A stretch of DNA of 64,000 bases from Mesorhizobium sp. Root102 (GTDB lineage: Bacteria > Pseudomonadota > Alphaproteobacteria > Rhizobiales > Rhizobiaceae): contig NZ_LMCP01000007.1 in NCBI RefSeq assembly GCF_001425625.1, positions 65,884-129,883 of the forward strand, in the 5' to 3' direction. Positions 1 through 9,448 of the stretch are shown here, in pieces; position 1 is the first letter of the stretch, and each line of letters opens with the position of its first letter. Made by a program: the position numbers and the translations under genes. The notes under the pieces were generated by a model. The model was not told the origin of the DNA and made no database searches. It saw nothing but the letters and a program-made list of their open reading frames with translations.

Positions 1-392
1 ATATCCTCAAGGGCGGTGAGGTTGGCATAGGCCGACCGCAGGGCGGACCGGAGGCGATCGACGCTCGTGTAGGTCTCGAATCTCCCAATAATTTCTTCGG
101 CATACAGCCATGGGCGAAGCATCCACAGGGAGCCGACCTCAAAATGCTCGAGGATAGCGATGAGGCCGCGCGCGTGGTCGCCGTCATTATGCGTGGCGAC
201 AACGTGGTCGATAAATTGTGGATTGCCGTAATGCGCAACAATATGATCGCGTAGCGCCTCGCCGGTCGTCGCATAGCCGCCGTCGACGACATGGATGTAA
301 GTCGCGCCATCTTTCTCGTAGCGTAGCGTAATGGCGTCGCCGCTCTTCTTGGTTTCGACACCAAGAAAGTCGATTTCAAAATAATCTGCCAT
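1..392 (-). CDS. Metallo-beta-lactamase-fold hydrolase, N-terminal part (cut by window edge)
   Basis: The reading frame runs off the left edge; about 130 N-terminal residues are visible. The start is the ATG at 392, preceded by a strong GGGGAGGG ribosome binding site. The segment THNDGDHARGL matches the HxxxDH metal-binding motif of metallo-beta-lactamase-fold hydrolases, and the following ILEHFEVGSLWML resembles ComEC/Rec2-type members that sense or cut nucleic acids or nucleotides. Such proteins often sit in accessory or defence loci beside a second effector gene, which would lie outside this window. The fold assignment rests on one motif and the general layout; the substrate is unknown. 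Positions 393-676 upstream show no convincing gene. Confidence 0.6.
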   Translation of the reverse strand, partial: MADYFEIDFLGVETKKSGDAITLRYEKDGATYIHVVDGGYATTGEALRDHIVAHYGNPQFIDHVVATHNDGDHARGLIAILEHFEVGSLWMLRPWLYAEEIIGRFETYTSVDRLRSALRSAYANLTALED

Positions 393-676
393 ATGGTTAC
401 CCTCCCCAATCGACCCTAAAAAATATTGCCAATGCCTTCCATCACAAAGTGTTGCCGACAAGTGTGACTTCGAACGCTTACTTGCAAGGGCGCTTATAGA
501 TAAAATTTACGAAGTAGAAACCACACTGGGCAATCGCTCCATCGGGTTGTGTAATATGGCGACTTCCGCTGAAACTTCGTCGACCAGCCAGCAACCCGTG
601 ACGGCAGGCAAGGTAGGGCGATCACCTCGCCCATTCGGCGCCGCTCTGCGCCTATCGATCGTTGCGAGCAAGTACG

Positions 677-1134
677 CTTACACATGGTAATCGGCGCCAG
701 CTTGGTTAGCAGGAGGACGGACTTCGCGCACCGGTGGCCGTCCCACCAAGCAGCCTCTGCCGCCTTGGTCGCGGCGACGACTAGTCTTGGGTGTCGTCGG
801 CTGGCCCGAGGAAATCGATGGCCTTGCCCGTATGGCTCCGCTTGTCGCCGGTGAAGGCGGTGCTGTGCAGGAATACCAAACCCTGCACCCCCGCCAGTCG
901 ATGTCGCCGCAGCTTTTCCACCGCGCGAGTAGCAAGGCCGCCATCGCCTGCTGCATCTCGACGAGTGAGGCCACCGGCCGGCCTAAGCTTCGGGTCACGG
1001 CGATGCCCTTCCGACCGATTGTCAGGGTTTCCAGCGCCGTATAGGCGATGCTGTTCAACCCAACGGATCATGCGCTCGCCGACAACAGTGAGCAGCTGAG
1101 TAGCTTCACCCCGATCAGGTCGATCCGCACGCAC
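677..1134 (-). pseudogene. Relic of a umuC-type Y-family DNA polymerase gene
   Basis: Three reading frames read in turn reconstruct part of the little-finger region of an UmuC-like polymerase: LLTVVGERMIR, then ALETLTIGRKGIAVTRSLGR, then ATRAVEKLRRH with VFLHSTAFTGDKR, then AATKAAEAAWWDGHRCAK. At least three frame changes are needed, and the N-terminal catalytic palm is absent, so this cannot make a working enzyme. It begins only a few bases downstream of the trbI stop codon. UmuC is an SOS-induced translesion polymerase; rhizobial plasmids often carry umuDC-like genes. No single frame in this stretch is a credible gene of its own. Confidence 0.7.
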
Positions 1135-1137
1135 AAT

Positions 1138-2454
1138 TCACGATTTGTAGGCTCCCGGAAACACGATGTCCTGATCGACAAGGATGTTGAACTTGTAGCC
1201 GGGCCGGATTTCGAGCGTCGGCTGGACATCGATGTTCTTCGAGATTGTGCGCTCGGCCACACGGCCGAAGGTCTCCGCGAAGGACCGCCTGGCCGAATTT
1301 TCCGCACTGTTTTCGGAGCCGAGCGCGTTGCGATCTTCGGGGATAGCCATGTCGACGCCGGCGCCGATCGCCGCGATCAGGATGGCCGAACCGAAAATCC
1401 TGAAATAGTGATTGTTCACTCTGTCGTTGAAGCCGCCATAGCCTTGCACATCCGTGCCGGCCATGCCGCCGATCTGCAGCGTGGCGCCGTTCGGGAAGAT
1501 GATGTCGGTCCAAACGACTAGGACGCGGCGCTGGCCGAAAGTGACGCTCGAATCGTACCTGCCGAAGAGTTTCGCGCCTTGGGGTAGGAGCAAGCGATGT
1601 CCGGTGGCGCTATCATAGACGTTCTGGGAGACCTGAGCGGTAATTCGGCCCGGAAGGTCCGAGTTGACGCCGGTGATGAGGGTGGCCGGGATGACCGAAC
1701 CCCGTTTGAGTTCATATGGCGACAATTGGGGAACGACCTGGTTGGGCAGGTAGCCGAGATCCTTGATATCCTGATTGAAGAAGCCGGTCTTGTCGCCCTG
1801 CCCGTTCGCGTCGCTCTGGCCGGAAAGACCCGCTCGCATTGCGGCCGCATAGAGGTCGGCGGCGCCGGCTCGAGACGTATTGGCGCCGGCGGCATCGGGA
1901 GTAGCCCCGTTGCCTGCATCCCGTTGGCCTTCGTCACCGATACCGACGGCGATTGGCGAATCGTAAGCTGCGTCATTCGCCTGAAGCCGGGCCATGCGCT
2001 GGCGATGCCGCTCGCGTAGATATTGTTCGTCCTGTTCACGCTGGAGGCGCGCGCGCCAGATGCGTTCCGGCTCGATTGCTGGTTCCGCCACGGCGGTGGA
2101 TTCACTTGTCACGGGTGCCGGCTTGAACGGATTGGCTGGAGGCGGCGTGGTGGCCGTCGGTGCAGGTGACGGTCGGAAGAGCGAAGGCTCGACGGGCGCG
2201 TCTATGACGCCATCGGACACTCCCCGCTTGAGCTGGTCGGCGAAGTCTCGCGCGGGCGGAGAGTTCGAGGCCGAGCCGATGCCGTCATCTCCGCGAAAAT
2301 ACAGACCGCGCTGCGACAGCCCGTAGATGATCACGCCGAAGAACAGGATGGCGAGCATGATCGCTGCGATCACCGGCAACCGGTTGAGGCGGCGAATGCG
2401 GGGAGCGCCATCGTTGGCGCCGAGCGGCTTCGGCGATATGTCGAGTGAAGACAT
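1138..2454 (-). CDS. trbI: TrbI, outer-membrane-complex protein of conjugative type IV secretion (VirB10-like)
   Basis: 438 residues. A cytoplasmic N-terminus is followed by one membrane segment (about residues 28-48, VIAAIMLAILFFGVIIYGL), a Pro/Ala-rich periplasmic linker, and a C-terminal VirB10/TrbI beta-barrel domain with the family hallmarks GSVIPATLITGVNSDLPG and VLVVWTDIIFPNG. VirB10 proteins span inner membrane to outer membrane and energise the mating channel. The ATG at 2454 has a GGGGAGG site about eight bases upstream. It is the last gene of the traI-trb operon and follows trbH by 12 bases. Length is normal for the family. Confidence 0.95.
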   Translation of the reverse strand: MSSLDISPKPLGANDGAPRIRRLNRLPVIAAIMLAILFFGVIIYGLSQRGLYFRGDDGIGSASNSPPARDFADQLKRGVSDGVIDAPVEPSLFRPSPAPTATTPPPANPFKPAPVTSESTAVAEPAIEPERIWRARLQREQDEQYLRERHRQRMARLQANDAAYDSPIAVGIGDEGQRDAGNGATPDAAGANTSRAGAADLYAAAMRAGLSGQSDANGQGDKTGFFNQDIKDLGYLPNQVVPQLSPYELKRGSVIPATLITGVNSDLPGRITAQVSQNVYDSATGHRLLLPQGAKLFGRYDSSVTFGQRRVLVVWTDIIFPNGATLQIGGMAGTDVQGYGGFNDRVNNHYFRIFGSAILIAAIGAGVDMAIPEDRNALGSENSAENSARRSFAETFGRVAERTISKNIDVQPTLEIRPGYKFNILVDQDIVFPGAYKS

Positions 2455-2466
2455 CAGTGCCCTCCC

Positions 2467-2925
2467 CTAGCCGCGCCGCATGATGGAAAGCGGGCTCGAG
2501 GGGGCAGCGCCCGTGCTTGTCACCGTGTAAGCTCGGCCTATATCCACAGTCGACGTCGACAGACGGGCGAGCACGCTGCCCTCGAAACTGTCGACGACAT
2601 AGGCGAGCTGGATGAGCTTGCTGCCGTCGGTTTTCTGATCGGGCGTAGCCACGGCGTAGCCCCAGCCCCTCAATGACGATTTCATGGCCTCGTCGAAGGG
2701 CGTACCATCGGATTTGAGGACAATGGTGCCCGTGCCGGGCCCAACGACCTCGGCGAGCTTGCTCACCATGTCGCCGGCTATTGCATTGGCGGCTGTGGAA
2801 GAAAGCTGGGCTTTGTCGGCGCTTGCGGTGAGACCCCGCTCACCCCTGATCTGGCATGCGCTGATACCAGCGCAAAACACGGCTACTGTCGCAATCCGGG
2901 TGAGCGATGTGAACGGTCCGGTCAT
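2467..2925 (-). CDS. trbH: TrbH, conjugal transfer lipoprotein
   Basis: About 152 residues from the ATG at 2925. The N-terminus is a lipoprotein signal: a hydrophobic stretch ending in AGISAC, giving a lipidated cysteine near residue 24. The rest is a small soluble domain of the TrbH type. TrbH is thought to act like VirB7 in the outer-membrane part of the pore. A longer reading frame extends upstream into trbG but only reads trbG in another frame, so it was trimmed. The ribosome binding site for this start is distant (GGGGAGG about 20 bases upstream), so the exact start is uncertain. It lies between trbG and trbI as in Ti plasmids. Confidence 0.85.
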   Translation of the reverse strand: MTGPFTSLTRIATVAVFCAGISACQIRGERGLTASADKAQLSSTAANAIAGDMVSKLAEVVGPGTGTIVLKSDGTPFDEAMKSSLRGWGYAVATPDQKTDGSKLIQLAYVVDSFEGSVLARLSTSTVDIGRAYTVTSTGAAPSSPLSIMRRG

Positions 2926-2942
2926 TCGAAGATACGCTATGA

Positions 2943-3776
2943 TTACCCTCCCCTCTTGATGGTGATCTTCTCCTGTTTCCAGCCGACGCCGGAGACGAGA
3001 ACCGCGCGGTCGACCATGTAGTCGACGATCATCACCGTGCCTTTCAGCCTGTAGTTGACGATCCGGTTCTCGCCGCCTGAGACGACGAAGAGCACAGGCG
3101 CGTCCTGGCCGGGAAAGGAAGACGGGAACTGGATGTAGGTTTTCGTCCCGTCGGAATAGACACGGGTTGGCTTCCACCGTGCCCGGCCACTTGTCCGATA
3201 GCCAAAGTTGAGATTCTCAGCCGGGACGCCGGCGCCCGGAATCGTGCTCGCCTCCATCCGCGTGTTGATCTCGGCGAGTTTCTGGTCGACGTCCTCCGGA
3301 TACTCGAACCCGACACGGGCCATGTACTGCGTCTGGTGCGATTTGAGCTGGATATGATAGGTCCGCCGCGACGTCGTCACGACCATCGATGAGACAAGGT
3401 CGGGTTCGGAGGGCTTGACGATCAAGTGGACCGCCTGGCCGCCGACCGCGCCCGATGTCGCCGGTTCAACCTTCCAACGCACGGTGTCGCCAACCAGGAC
3501 ATCGCGAACGATCTCACCGGCCTGCAATTCAATGTCACAAACCTGCAGCGGTGAACAGACAACGGACGGCTGCACCTCGCCATAAAGGAATATGACCTTT
3601 CCGTCGGCACCTTTGGTGACCAGACCGCGCGAGCCCCGCCACTTGCCGGATATGCTGGTGCCTTTCGTCTCGTTGGCGCTCATATCTTGGGCCGCTGCCG
3701 ACGTGGCACAGATCGACGCCGATAATAGTGCGAGCATGGCGATGCGGGCTCCCTCACGCATGGATGATGGGATCAT
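2943..3776 (-). CDS. trbG: TrbG, VirB9-like pore protein
   Basis: 277 residues with a Sec signal peptide (about residues 1-29, ending SAAAQ). The body matches the VirB9/TrbG/CagX family, with the N-terminal lobe ([20 protein letters not shown]) and the C-terminal lobe ([32 protein letters not shown]) that pack with VirB10 and VirB7 in the outer-membrane core. The ATG at 3776 has GAGG at good spacing. It sits between trbF and trbH, with short gaps typical of one transcript. Confidence 0.95.
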   Translation of the reverse strand: MIPSSMREGARIAMLALLSASICATSAAAQDMSANETKGTSISGKWRGSRGLVTKGADGKVIFLYGEVQPSVVCSPLQVCDIELQAGEIVRDVLVGDTVRWKVEPATSGAVGGQAVHLIVKPSEPDLVSSMVVTTSRRTYHIQLKSHQTQYMARVGFEYPEDVDQKLAEINTRMEASTIPGAGVPAENLNFGYRTSGRARWKPTRVYSDGTKTYIQFPSSFPGQDAPVLFVVSGGENRIVNYRLKGTVMIVDYMVDRAVLVSGVGWKQEKITIKRGG

Positions 3777-3795
3777 GGTGAAAACCTCAAGGACG

Positions 3796-4458
3796 TCATA
3801 GTTGCGCGGTCCAATCGAAATCGCGGAGATACAATCCGATCGGGTTCAGACGGATGATTTCCTCATCCTGCGGCGGGGTGAGCGTAACGGTAGCAACGCC
3901 TCGAAAACGGCGGGTAGCTGTTTCCTTGCCTTTCCGGTCTCGCTCAAATTCCGTCCAGTCGATCTGGTAGCTCTGGTTGGACAGAGCGACGACGTTGTTC
4001 ACCTCGATCGCCACTGTCGCGGTCTTGGCTTTCTCGAAGGGCGAATTGCCTCGAAACCAGCTGTTGATCTTTTCGGTAGCGGGATCCGACGTCCGGAGCA
4101 GCGCGTAGGTGCGGTCGATATATTGTTTCTGGACGACCGCATCGGGCGTGATCGACCGGAAGGATGTGATGAAGCCGCCAAGGGTCGCACGAACGACGCG
4201 TGGGTCGGCGTACTCGATCTGCTGCGGAAAACCGGCTACCGCCGCGGCGCCCAATTTGTCGACCTCGACGATATAGGGCACCAGCTTCACCTGTGTGGTC
4301 TGATAGAGCGCGTAGGAGAACCCGATCACCGCCATGGTCATGCCGGTGATACCGACGATGCGCCAGGCGCTCGTAGCCTTCACATAGCTTCCGTAGCGCT
4401 CGTTCCATTCCTGGCGGGCGGCAAGATACGGGTTGTCCGGATGGTCTCGTCTGGCCAT
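3796..4458 (-). CDS. trbF: TrbF, VirB8-like inner-membrane assembly factor
   Basis: 220 residues. A short cytoplasmic N-terminus is followed by one membrane helix (about residues 34-52, [19 protein letters not shown]) and a periplasmic NTF2-like VirB8 domain with [14 protein letters not shown] at its start and [17 protein letters not shown] near its end. VirB8 proteins nucleate the secretion channel at the inner membrane. No strong ribosome binding site precedes the ATG at 4458, and the gap to trbL is 27 bases, which suggests coupled translation from the operon transcript. Confidence 0.95.
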   Translation of the reverse strand: MARRDHPDNPYLAARQEWNERYGSYVKATSAWRIVGITGMTMAVIGFSYALYQTTQVKLVPYIVEVDKLGAAAVAGFPQQIEYADPRVVRATLGGFITSFRSITPDAVVQKQYIDRTYALLRTSDPATEKINSWFRGNSPFEKAKTATVAIEVNNVVALSNQSYQIDWTEFERDRKGKETATRRFRGVATVTLTPPQDEEIIRLNPIGLYLRDFDWTAQL

Positions 4459-4485
4459 CTGTGGTCTCGATTCTGTGAGAGGAGG

Positions 4486-5694
4486 TTATTTCTTAGGGGC
4501 CAAGCCGGAGCTACCGGAACCGGGACGTGGTTTGGGCGCCGAGCGACCAGCATCGAGCTTGGCGTTGGCCAAGCCGAGTGTCGATGTTCCGTAGGACCCG
4601 GGTGCGCCGATCGCCTGGTCCTTCGCGGCGGATGCCAATGCACCGCCTGTTTGAGCAATGCCGGCGAAGATACCCTTGGCAACGGCTATACCTGCCGAGG
4701 ACCCGGATCGTGAGGATTCAATTGCAGTGGATGCTCCGGCAGCAGCTCCGCTGCCTATTAGAGCAACACCTCCTGCTGCTACGCGACCTGAAGACGCTGC
4801 ATAAGACCCGGTTCCTTGTGCCGATCGAATGGCTTCCATGCCACTGCCAACAGAGACGCCCTGCACGAGGCCCTGGATGATGCCCGGCACGTACATGCCT
4901 AGGATGAAAGAGATGATTGCCAGAGCGGCGAGCACGATCGGTCCGGAATAGGCTTCCAGAAGCGCCGGATTGGCCGCCAGACTTGTCAGGACATTCGCCG
5001 CGATCGAGGCGATCATGACAAGCGCCATGATCTTCATGCCGACTGAGAAAGCGTAGACCATGTATTTGACTGCAAAGTCCTTGGTGAAAGACGAGCCACC
5101 GAATCCGAGCAGAATCATGCCGGCAATCAAGCCGAGATACATTTCAACGATGACGGCAAGTAGGATGGCCGCAAGTAGGCCCATGCCAAGAACGACAAGA
5201 ATGCCGCAAATACCAAGCAGAAGCTTTTGCGCGATTGCGCGCCATGGAAGCGCTTCTGCGGCAGCGCCAAGGCGATCAGCGACGGCTATGCCACTATCGA
5301 AGATGTCCGCGGGCGAAAGCTTTCCGTTACCGCTCCCAATCAACCAAAGGCTATCCACGATAGCCTTTCCGAGTGCAGGACCCTGCGTGAGAATGAAGAG
5401 GAAAAAGCCAATGAACATGATGCGGCGGACGAGTTCTCCAAACCACTGCTCAAGCGTTGCCGTGTTGATCGCGAGCCAGGCGGCCGCGATTCCAACCTCG
5501 ATGAGTGCGAGCAGAAAGAAGAGCGTCCGAGCAGAGGCCAGAAGATTTGACTCCCAGCTTCTGGCCTCCGCCGTTATGTCGTTCTGAAGCGTGTCCAAGA
5601 TGCTGTCAGGCACCTGCGCCGTCGCGGATGTGGCGAACAGGACTACGAGAACGACCAATGGAATTGCAATACGGGCTTTCAATACCGCTACCAT
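4486..5694 (-). CDS. trbL: TrbL, polytopic inner-membrane channel protein (VirB6-like)
   Basis: 402 residues with a signal-like N-terminus and several long hydrophobic segments, among them FFLLALIEVGIAAAWLA, LLLGICGILVVLGMGLLAA and ALMVMIASIAANVL-type helices, followed by a Gly/Ala/Ser-rich cytoplasmic tail ending in a basic PKPRPGSG stretch. This is the TrbL/VirB6 layout; the protein forms part of the inner-membrane DNA path. Its start overlaps the trbK stop by a few bases, indicating translational coupling. Confidence 0.93.
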   Translation of the reverse strand: MVAVLKARIAIPLVVLVVLFATSATAQVPDSILDTLQNDITAEARSWESNLLASARTLFFLLALIEVGIAAAWLAINTATLEQWFGELVRRIMFIGFFLFILTQGPALGKAIVDSLWLIGSGNGKLSPADIFDSGIAVADRLGAAAEALPWRAIAQKLLLGICGILVVLGMGLLAAILLAVIVEMYLGLIAGMILLGFGGSSFTKDFAVKYMVYAFSVGMKIMALVMIASIAANVLTSLAANPALLEAYSGPIVLAALAIISFILGMYVPGIIQGLVQGVSVGSGMEAIRSAQGTGSYAASSGRVAAGGVALIGSGAAAGASTAIESSRSGSSAGIAVAKGIFAGIAQTGGALASAAKDQAIGAPGSYGTSTLGLANAKLDAGRSAPKPRPGSGSSGLAPKK

Positions 5695-5879
5695 TTCGGC
5701 TTGAAATCCTGTCCGTTTCCGGGTGTCACGTCGCTGGGCCGTGAAATGACATCGGATGTTTTGGCCGAATCAGGCGTAGGCGGTAGATCGTTTGCGGGAG
5801 CGATGAGGAATACGATGGCAACAAGTACGACGCTGATCACAAGGGTAGCGGCGAGAAAGATTTGAAGCTTCGTGATCAT
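5688..5879 (-). CDS. trbK: TrbK-position small membrane protein (probable entry exclusion)
   Basis: 63 residues from the ATG at 5879; a GTG at 5891 overlapping the trbJ stop is the alternative start. One N-terminal membrane helix (about residues 5-25, LQIFLAATLVISVVLVAIVF) is followed by a short Pro/Ser-rich periplasmic tail. In RP4 and Ti systems the gene between trbJ and trbL is trbK, the entry-exclusion protein, often a lipoprotein. No lipobox cysteine is present here. The last residues, DVTPGNGQDFKPKW, closely match the end of TrbJ. Assigned by position and topology rather than strong sequence identity. Confidence 0.7.
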   Translation of the reverse strand: MITKLQIFLAATLVISVVLVAIVFLIAPANDLPPTPDSAKTSDVISRPSDVTPGNGQDFKPKW

Positions 5880-5884
5880 TGGCG

Positions 5885-6721
5885 TCACCACTGCGGCCTG
5901 AAGTCCTGACCACCGCCCGGAGTGACGCCCGACGGTGTGCCGAAATATTTCTGTTCAGTGGCGGTCGCCAGATCGAGGTCAGCCTGTTCAGAGGCGTACC
6001 ACGTTCCCATCATGGTCATCTGCTGGGCAACGAGCCCACGCAGTTTTTGAGTTTGGGCGACTTGCTGCGCGGCGATCTGATGTCCAACCTGCAATGCCTT
6101 CATCTGCCCATCCGACGACTCCGACATCGAACGGAGTTGGCGCATCGTTGTTTCCTCGGTGGAGAATTGCTCGGCGGTCAGATTGGCTGCTTTCAGCGTG
6201 CCGGCGATAGTGTCGCGGTTGGTATCCGACCAGCTTTGCCACGCGCTGGAAAAGTCCTGCCCATCCGGCAGTTTGGTCTTGAAGTCGGCATAACTCTGGA
6301 ACCGCTGCTTCAGGACATCATCAACGTTGCCCATGGAGAAGGCGATGCCCTGCCCCTGGTTCACGATTCCCTGAAGCTTGCCAAGATCGTTCTCGACCTG
6401 CCCCCATACTTGGGTAGGGAGCTTCGCCGTATTTTGCAGCATGTTTTCGTAAATGCGGATCTGGTTCTGGATCTGCTCGGCGAGCTGGGTGATCTGCGTG
6501 ACCTGGTTCTGGATTTGCTCAGCAGACTGGCCGACGAGACCAATGAGCTCGGAATTGTTGAGCAGCTGGGTCCATTCCGTGGCGTTGCCAGTCACGGCGC
6601 CGGCATTGGCACGGATAGGAGCTACCGACGTTAATGCTACGCTTCCCGCCAGGATTATGACCAATGGAGCAAGAGAGCTTCGCCGCGTGCCGCCGCTACG
6701 ATTTGAGCATTGTGTCGGCAT
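5885..6721 (-). CDS. trbJ: TrbJ, VirB5-like pilus-tip/adhesion protein
   Basis: 278 residues from the ATG at 6721, chosen because GAGG lies eight bases upstream; a longer frame upstream only overlaps trbE. A signal peptide (ending about APIRANA) precedes a Gln/Asn-rich helical domain with heptad-like repeats (QSAEQIQNQVTQITQLAEQI), as in the TrbJ/VirB5 family, which caps the conjugative pilus and contacts the recipient. The gene overlaps the end of trbE by 26 bases. Its tail, GVTPGGGQDFRPQW, is nearly repeated at the end of the next gene. Confidence 0.93.
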   Translation of the reverse strand: MPTQCSNRSGGTRRSSLAPLVIILAGSVALTSVAPIRANAGAVTGNATEWTQLLNNSELIGLVGQSAEQIQNQVTQITQLAEQIQNQIRIYENMLQNTAKLPTQVWGQVENDLGKLQGIVNQGQGIAFSMGNVDDVLKQRFQSYADFKTKLPDGQDFSSAWQSWSDTNRDTIAGTLKAANLTAEQFSTEETTMRQLRSMSESSDGQMKALQVGHQIAAQQVAQTQKLRGLVAQQMTMMGTWYASEQADLDLATATEQKYFGTPSGVTPGGGQDFRPQW

Positions 6722-9143
6722 TCTCGATTCCTCTTTGCTTGAGCCAAAAGGCGGGCCAATGCTGGCCGTGACCGTCTCGTAATTCCTGGACGCGCTTGAG
6801 ATCGTCCTTGCCGGCGGCACCGACGAAGGACAGTGTTATGGGGCCGAGCGCCATGTCGAACAGCCGGCGGCCTTCGGGCGAGACGACGTAATATTCGCGC
6901 TTGGGGAGCGCGGTCGCGACGATCTCGATCTGGCGTTCGTTGAAGCCGATCCGTTCGTAGAATTCGCGTGTGCCGCTCTCCCGCGCAGCCCCGTTCGGCA
7001 AGCAAATCTTCGTCGGACAGGATTCTTTCAGCACGTCGATGATGCCGGAATGCTCTGCATCGGAGATCGACTGCGTTGCGAGGATTACCGCGCAGTTCGC
7101 CTTGCGCAGGACTTTGAGCCACTCCCTGATCTTGTCGCGGAACACGGTGTGGCCGAGCATCAACCAGGCCTCGTCGAGGATGATAAGACTGGGCGATCCA
7201 GCAAGGCGCTTCTCGATACGGCGGAACAGGTAGAGCAGAACCGGAATGAGGGTCCTGTCCCCCATATTCATGAGCTGCTCGATCTCGAATGTCTGGAATG
7301 ACGATAGTGTCAGACCGTCGGCTTCGGCGTCGAGCAGGTGCCCCATTGGACCATCGACCGAGTAGTGGTGAAGAGCGTCCTTGATCTCGCGCAATTGCAC
7401 GCCGGACAGGAAGTCGGACAAGGACTTGCCTTCGGACTGCGCCATCAGCCCCAACTGACGGGAAATCGCATTGCGATGGTCGGGCGTGACCTTGACGCCC
7501 TGCAGTGCGATCAACGTCTCGATCCACTCCGCGGCCCAGGCCTGGTCGCCATCAGTTGCAAGCTCTGAAAGCGGGCAGAAGGAAAGCACCTCCCCGGCCC
7601 CGACATCGTAATGGTTGCCACCGACAGCCAGCGTTAGCGGCAGCATTGACCTTCCCTTGTCGAAGGCGAAGAGCTGCGCGCCCTCGTAACGGCGGAATTG
7701 TGCTGCGATCAAACCGAGCAGCGTCGACTTGCCGGAACCGGTTGGGCCGAAGATCAGGGTGTGACCGACGTCGCCGGAGTGAAGGTTGAGCCGGAATGGT
7801 GTTGACCCGGACGCGACCTGGCAGAGCGGTTGAGAATTCTCCGGGTAGAACGGGCAGGGAGCAACAACACTTCCCGACCACACTGCGTTGAGTGGGATGA
7901 GGTCGGCGAGATTGCGGGTATTGATCAGCGGCTCGCGGATGTTGGCGTACCAGTTCCCCGGCAGGCTTCCGAGAAACGCTTCCGTTGCATTCAGCGTCTC
8001 GATACGCGCGCCGAAGCCTTCGGCCTGTACAAGCCGGCGCACGGCTTCCGCCTTGTCGCGAAGCCGGCGCTCGTCCTCGTCGAATATGACGATCACCGGC
8101 GTGTAGTAGCCGTAAGCGACAAGCTGCGATGACGATTCAGCGATCGCATCCTCGGCCTCTGCGACCATCATGGCGGCATCCTGATCGATGGACCGGGAGT
8201 TCGTCTGGAAGAGCTGGTCGAAGAAGGGTTTCACCTTCTGCTGCCACTTCTTGCGGGTCCGTTCGAGTTTCTGACGCGCTTCGATCGCATCGAGAAACAT
8301 GAAGCGCGAAGACCAGCGATAGGTCAGCGGCATCAGATCCAGGGAATTGAGGATGCCCGGCCAGCTCTCAGCCGGAAATCCGTCGATCGCTACGACGGTG
8401 AGAGAGCGGCTGTCGACCAGGGGCGACAGACCATGATGAAAGTCAGCCGTCACAAGGAAATCTAGATACATCGGAATCGCCGGCAACCGGATTGGATGGT
8501 TCTCGCCGACAATGCAGAAGCGGACGAACTGCAGGAGTTCGTCATACTTCGCGACCCGGCTTCCGCCGCGTTCGCTGGCTTCCTGGGTGACCATGCGCCG
8601 GATCGAGAGCACGTTCGCCATGTACTGTTCGAACTCGCGGACCGCGGTTTGGAAATACCCCAGCACGATGTCGGCAAAGCGCTCGTTGCGCGAGGCATCG
8701 TCTGAATAGACATACTTTGTCAGAGCTGACTTGCGCTTCTCCGCCGGACGATAGGTGAGAAGGATCGCGTGACGACTCTCAAAATGGCCGCTCTCAGCCT
8801 CGAAATGTTTTCTGCGCTCGTCGTCGATCGCAGCACTCACCGGGTCCGGGAAATAGGCGTCCTCGCGCGCCGGATAGGCGGTGGTCGGTACGCGAACGGC
8901 TTCGACCTGGATCATCCATCCGGTGCCGAGGCGAGCGAGGATCGCGTTGATCTGGCGCGAGACCTCGTTGCGCTCGAAATCAGTCGAGCTTTCGGAATCT
9001 GGCCCGGCAAAGTACCAGCCGGCGAGCAGCGATCCGTCCTTCAGAAGGAGGATGCCGTTGTCGACGAGACCCGCATAGGGAAGCAGATCCGAAAACGATG
9101 GACCGGCATACCGGAATTTTCTGAGCGCAACCATGACTTCCAT
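6696..9143 (-). CDS. trbE: TrbE, VirB4-like transfer ATPase
   Basis: 815 residues. The N-terminal VirB4 domain leads into a RecA-like ATPase with Walker A at GPTGSGKSTLLG (about residues 467-478) and Walker B at SLIILDEAWLMLG. The family motif VILATQSISDAEHSG follows. VirB4/TrbE is the universal ATPase that drives pilus assembly and DNA transfer at the inner membrane. The start is either the ATG at 9143 or the one three codons later; both have modest binding sites. Length is typical. It lies directly after trbD. Confidence 0.97.
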   Translation of the reverse strand: MEVMVALRKFRYAGPSFSDLLPYAGLVDNGILLLKDGSLLAGWYFAGPDSESSTDFERNEVSRQINAILARLGTGWMIQVEAVRVPTTAYPAREDAYFPDPVSAAIDDERRKHFEAESGHFESRHAILLTYRPAEKRKSALTKYVYSDDASRNERFADIVLGYFQTAVREFEQYMANVLSIRRMVTQEASERGGSRVAKYDELLQFVRFCIVGENHPIRLPAIPMYLDFLVTADFHHGLSPLVDSRSLTVVAIDGFPAESWPGILNSLDLMPLTYRWSSRFMFLDAIEARQKLERTRKKWQQKVKPFFDQLFQTNSRSIDQDAAMMVAEAEDAIAESSSQLVAYGYYTPVIVIFDEDERRLRDKAEAVRRLVQAEGFGARIETLNATEAFLGSLPGNWYANIREPLINTRNLADLIPLNAVWSGSVVAPCPFYPENSQPLCQVASGSTPFRLNLHSGDVGHTLIFGPTGSGKSTLLGLIAAQFRRYEGAQLFAFDKGRSMLPLTLAVGGNHYDVGAGEVLSFCPLSELATDGDQAWAAEWIETLIALQGVKVTPDHRNAISRQLGLMAQSEGKSLSDFLSGVQLREIKDALHHYSVDGPMGHLLDAEADGLTLSSFQTFEIEQLMNMGDRTLIPVLLYLFRRIEKRLAGSPSLIILDEAWLMLGHTVFRDKIREWLKVLRKANCAVILATQSISDAEHSGIIDVLKESCPTKICLPNGAARESGTREFYERIGFNERQIEIVATALPKREYYVVSPEGRRLFDMALGPITLSFVGAAGKDDLKRVQELRDGHGQHWPAFWLKQRGIENADTMLKS

Positions 9144-9148
9144 CCCGC

Positions 9149-9448
9149 TCAGTATCGTCGCCAGGGCGTCGAGGTCGGCCGGTAGTGCGGCCTGTAACGG
9201 ATGTGGCGCAGATAGACGGTCCGCATCACCGGATCGGCCTTGGCCATCATGCGCAGCATCCCGACAATGACGATCCAGATCGCGATGCCAAGCAGCGCGG
9301 AGAACCAGGTCAGGACTACGAAGACGAGGATGACGCTTGCCAAGCCCGTCACGAGCACCAACTCCCGGTCGGCTCCGAACAAGAGGTTTGGACGGGAAAG
9401 TGCGCGATGGATCCTCACACGGTGGAGGTGGCTGACGCGCTCAGCCAT
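9149..9448 (-). CDS. trbD: TrbD, VirB3-like inner-membrane protein
   Basis: 99 residues from the ATG at 9448, which overlaps the trbC stop by eight bases, so translation is probably coupled. Two adjacent membrane helices in the middle ([20 protein letters not shown] and [15 protein letters not shown]) and the ending RYRPHYRP are the VirB3/TrbD hallmark. A longer upstream frame covers trbC in another frame and was discarded. VirB3 works with VirB4 in pilus biogenesis. Confidence 0.93.
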   Translation of the reverse strand: MAERVSHLHRVRIHRALSRPNLLFGADRELVLVTGLASVILVFVVLTWFSALLGIAIWIVIVGMLRMMAKADPVMRTVYLRHIRYRPHYRPTSTPWRRY

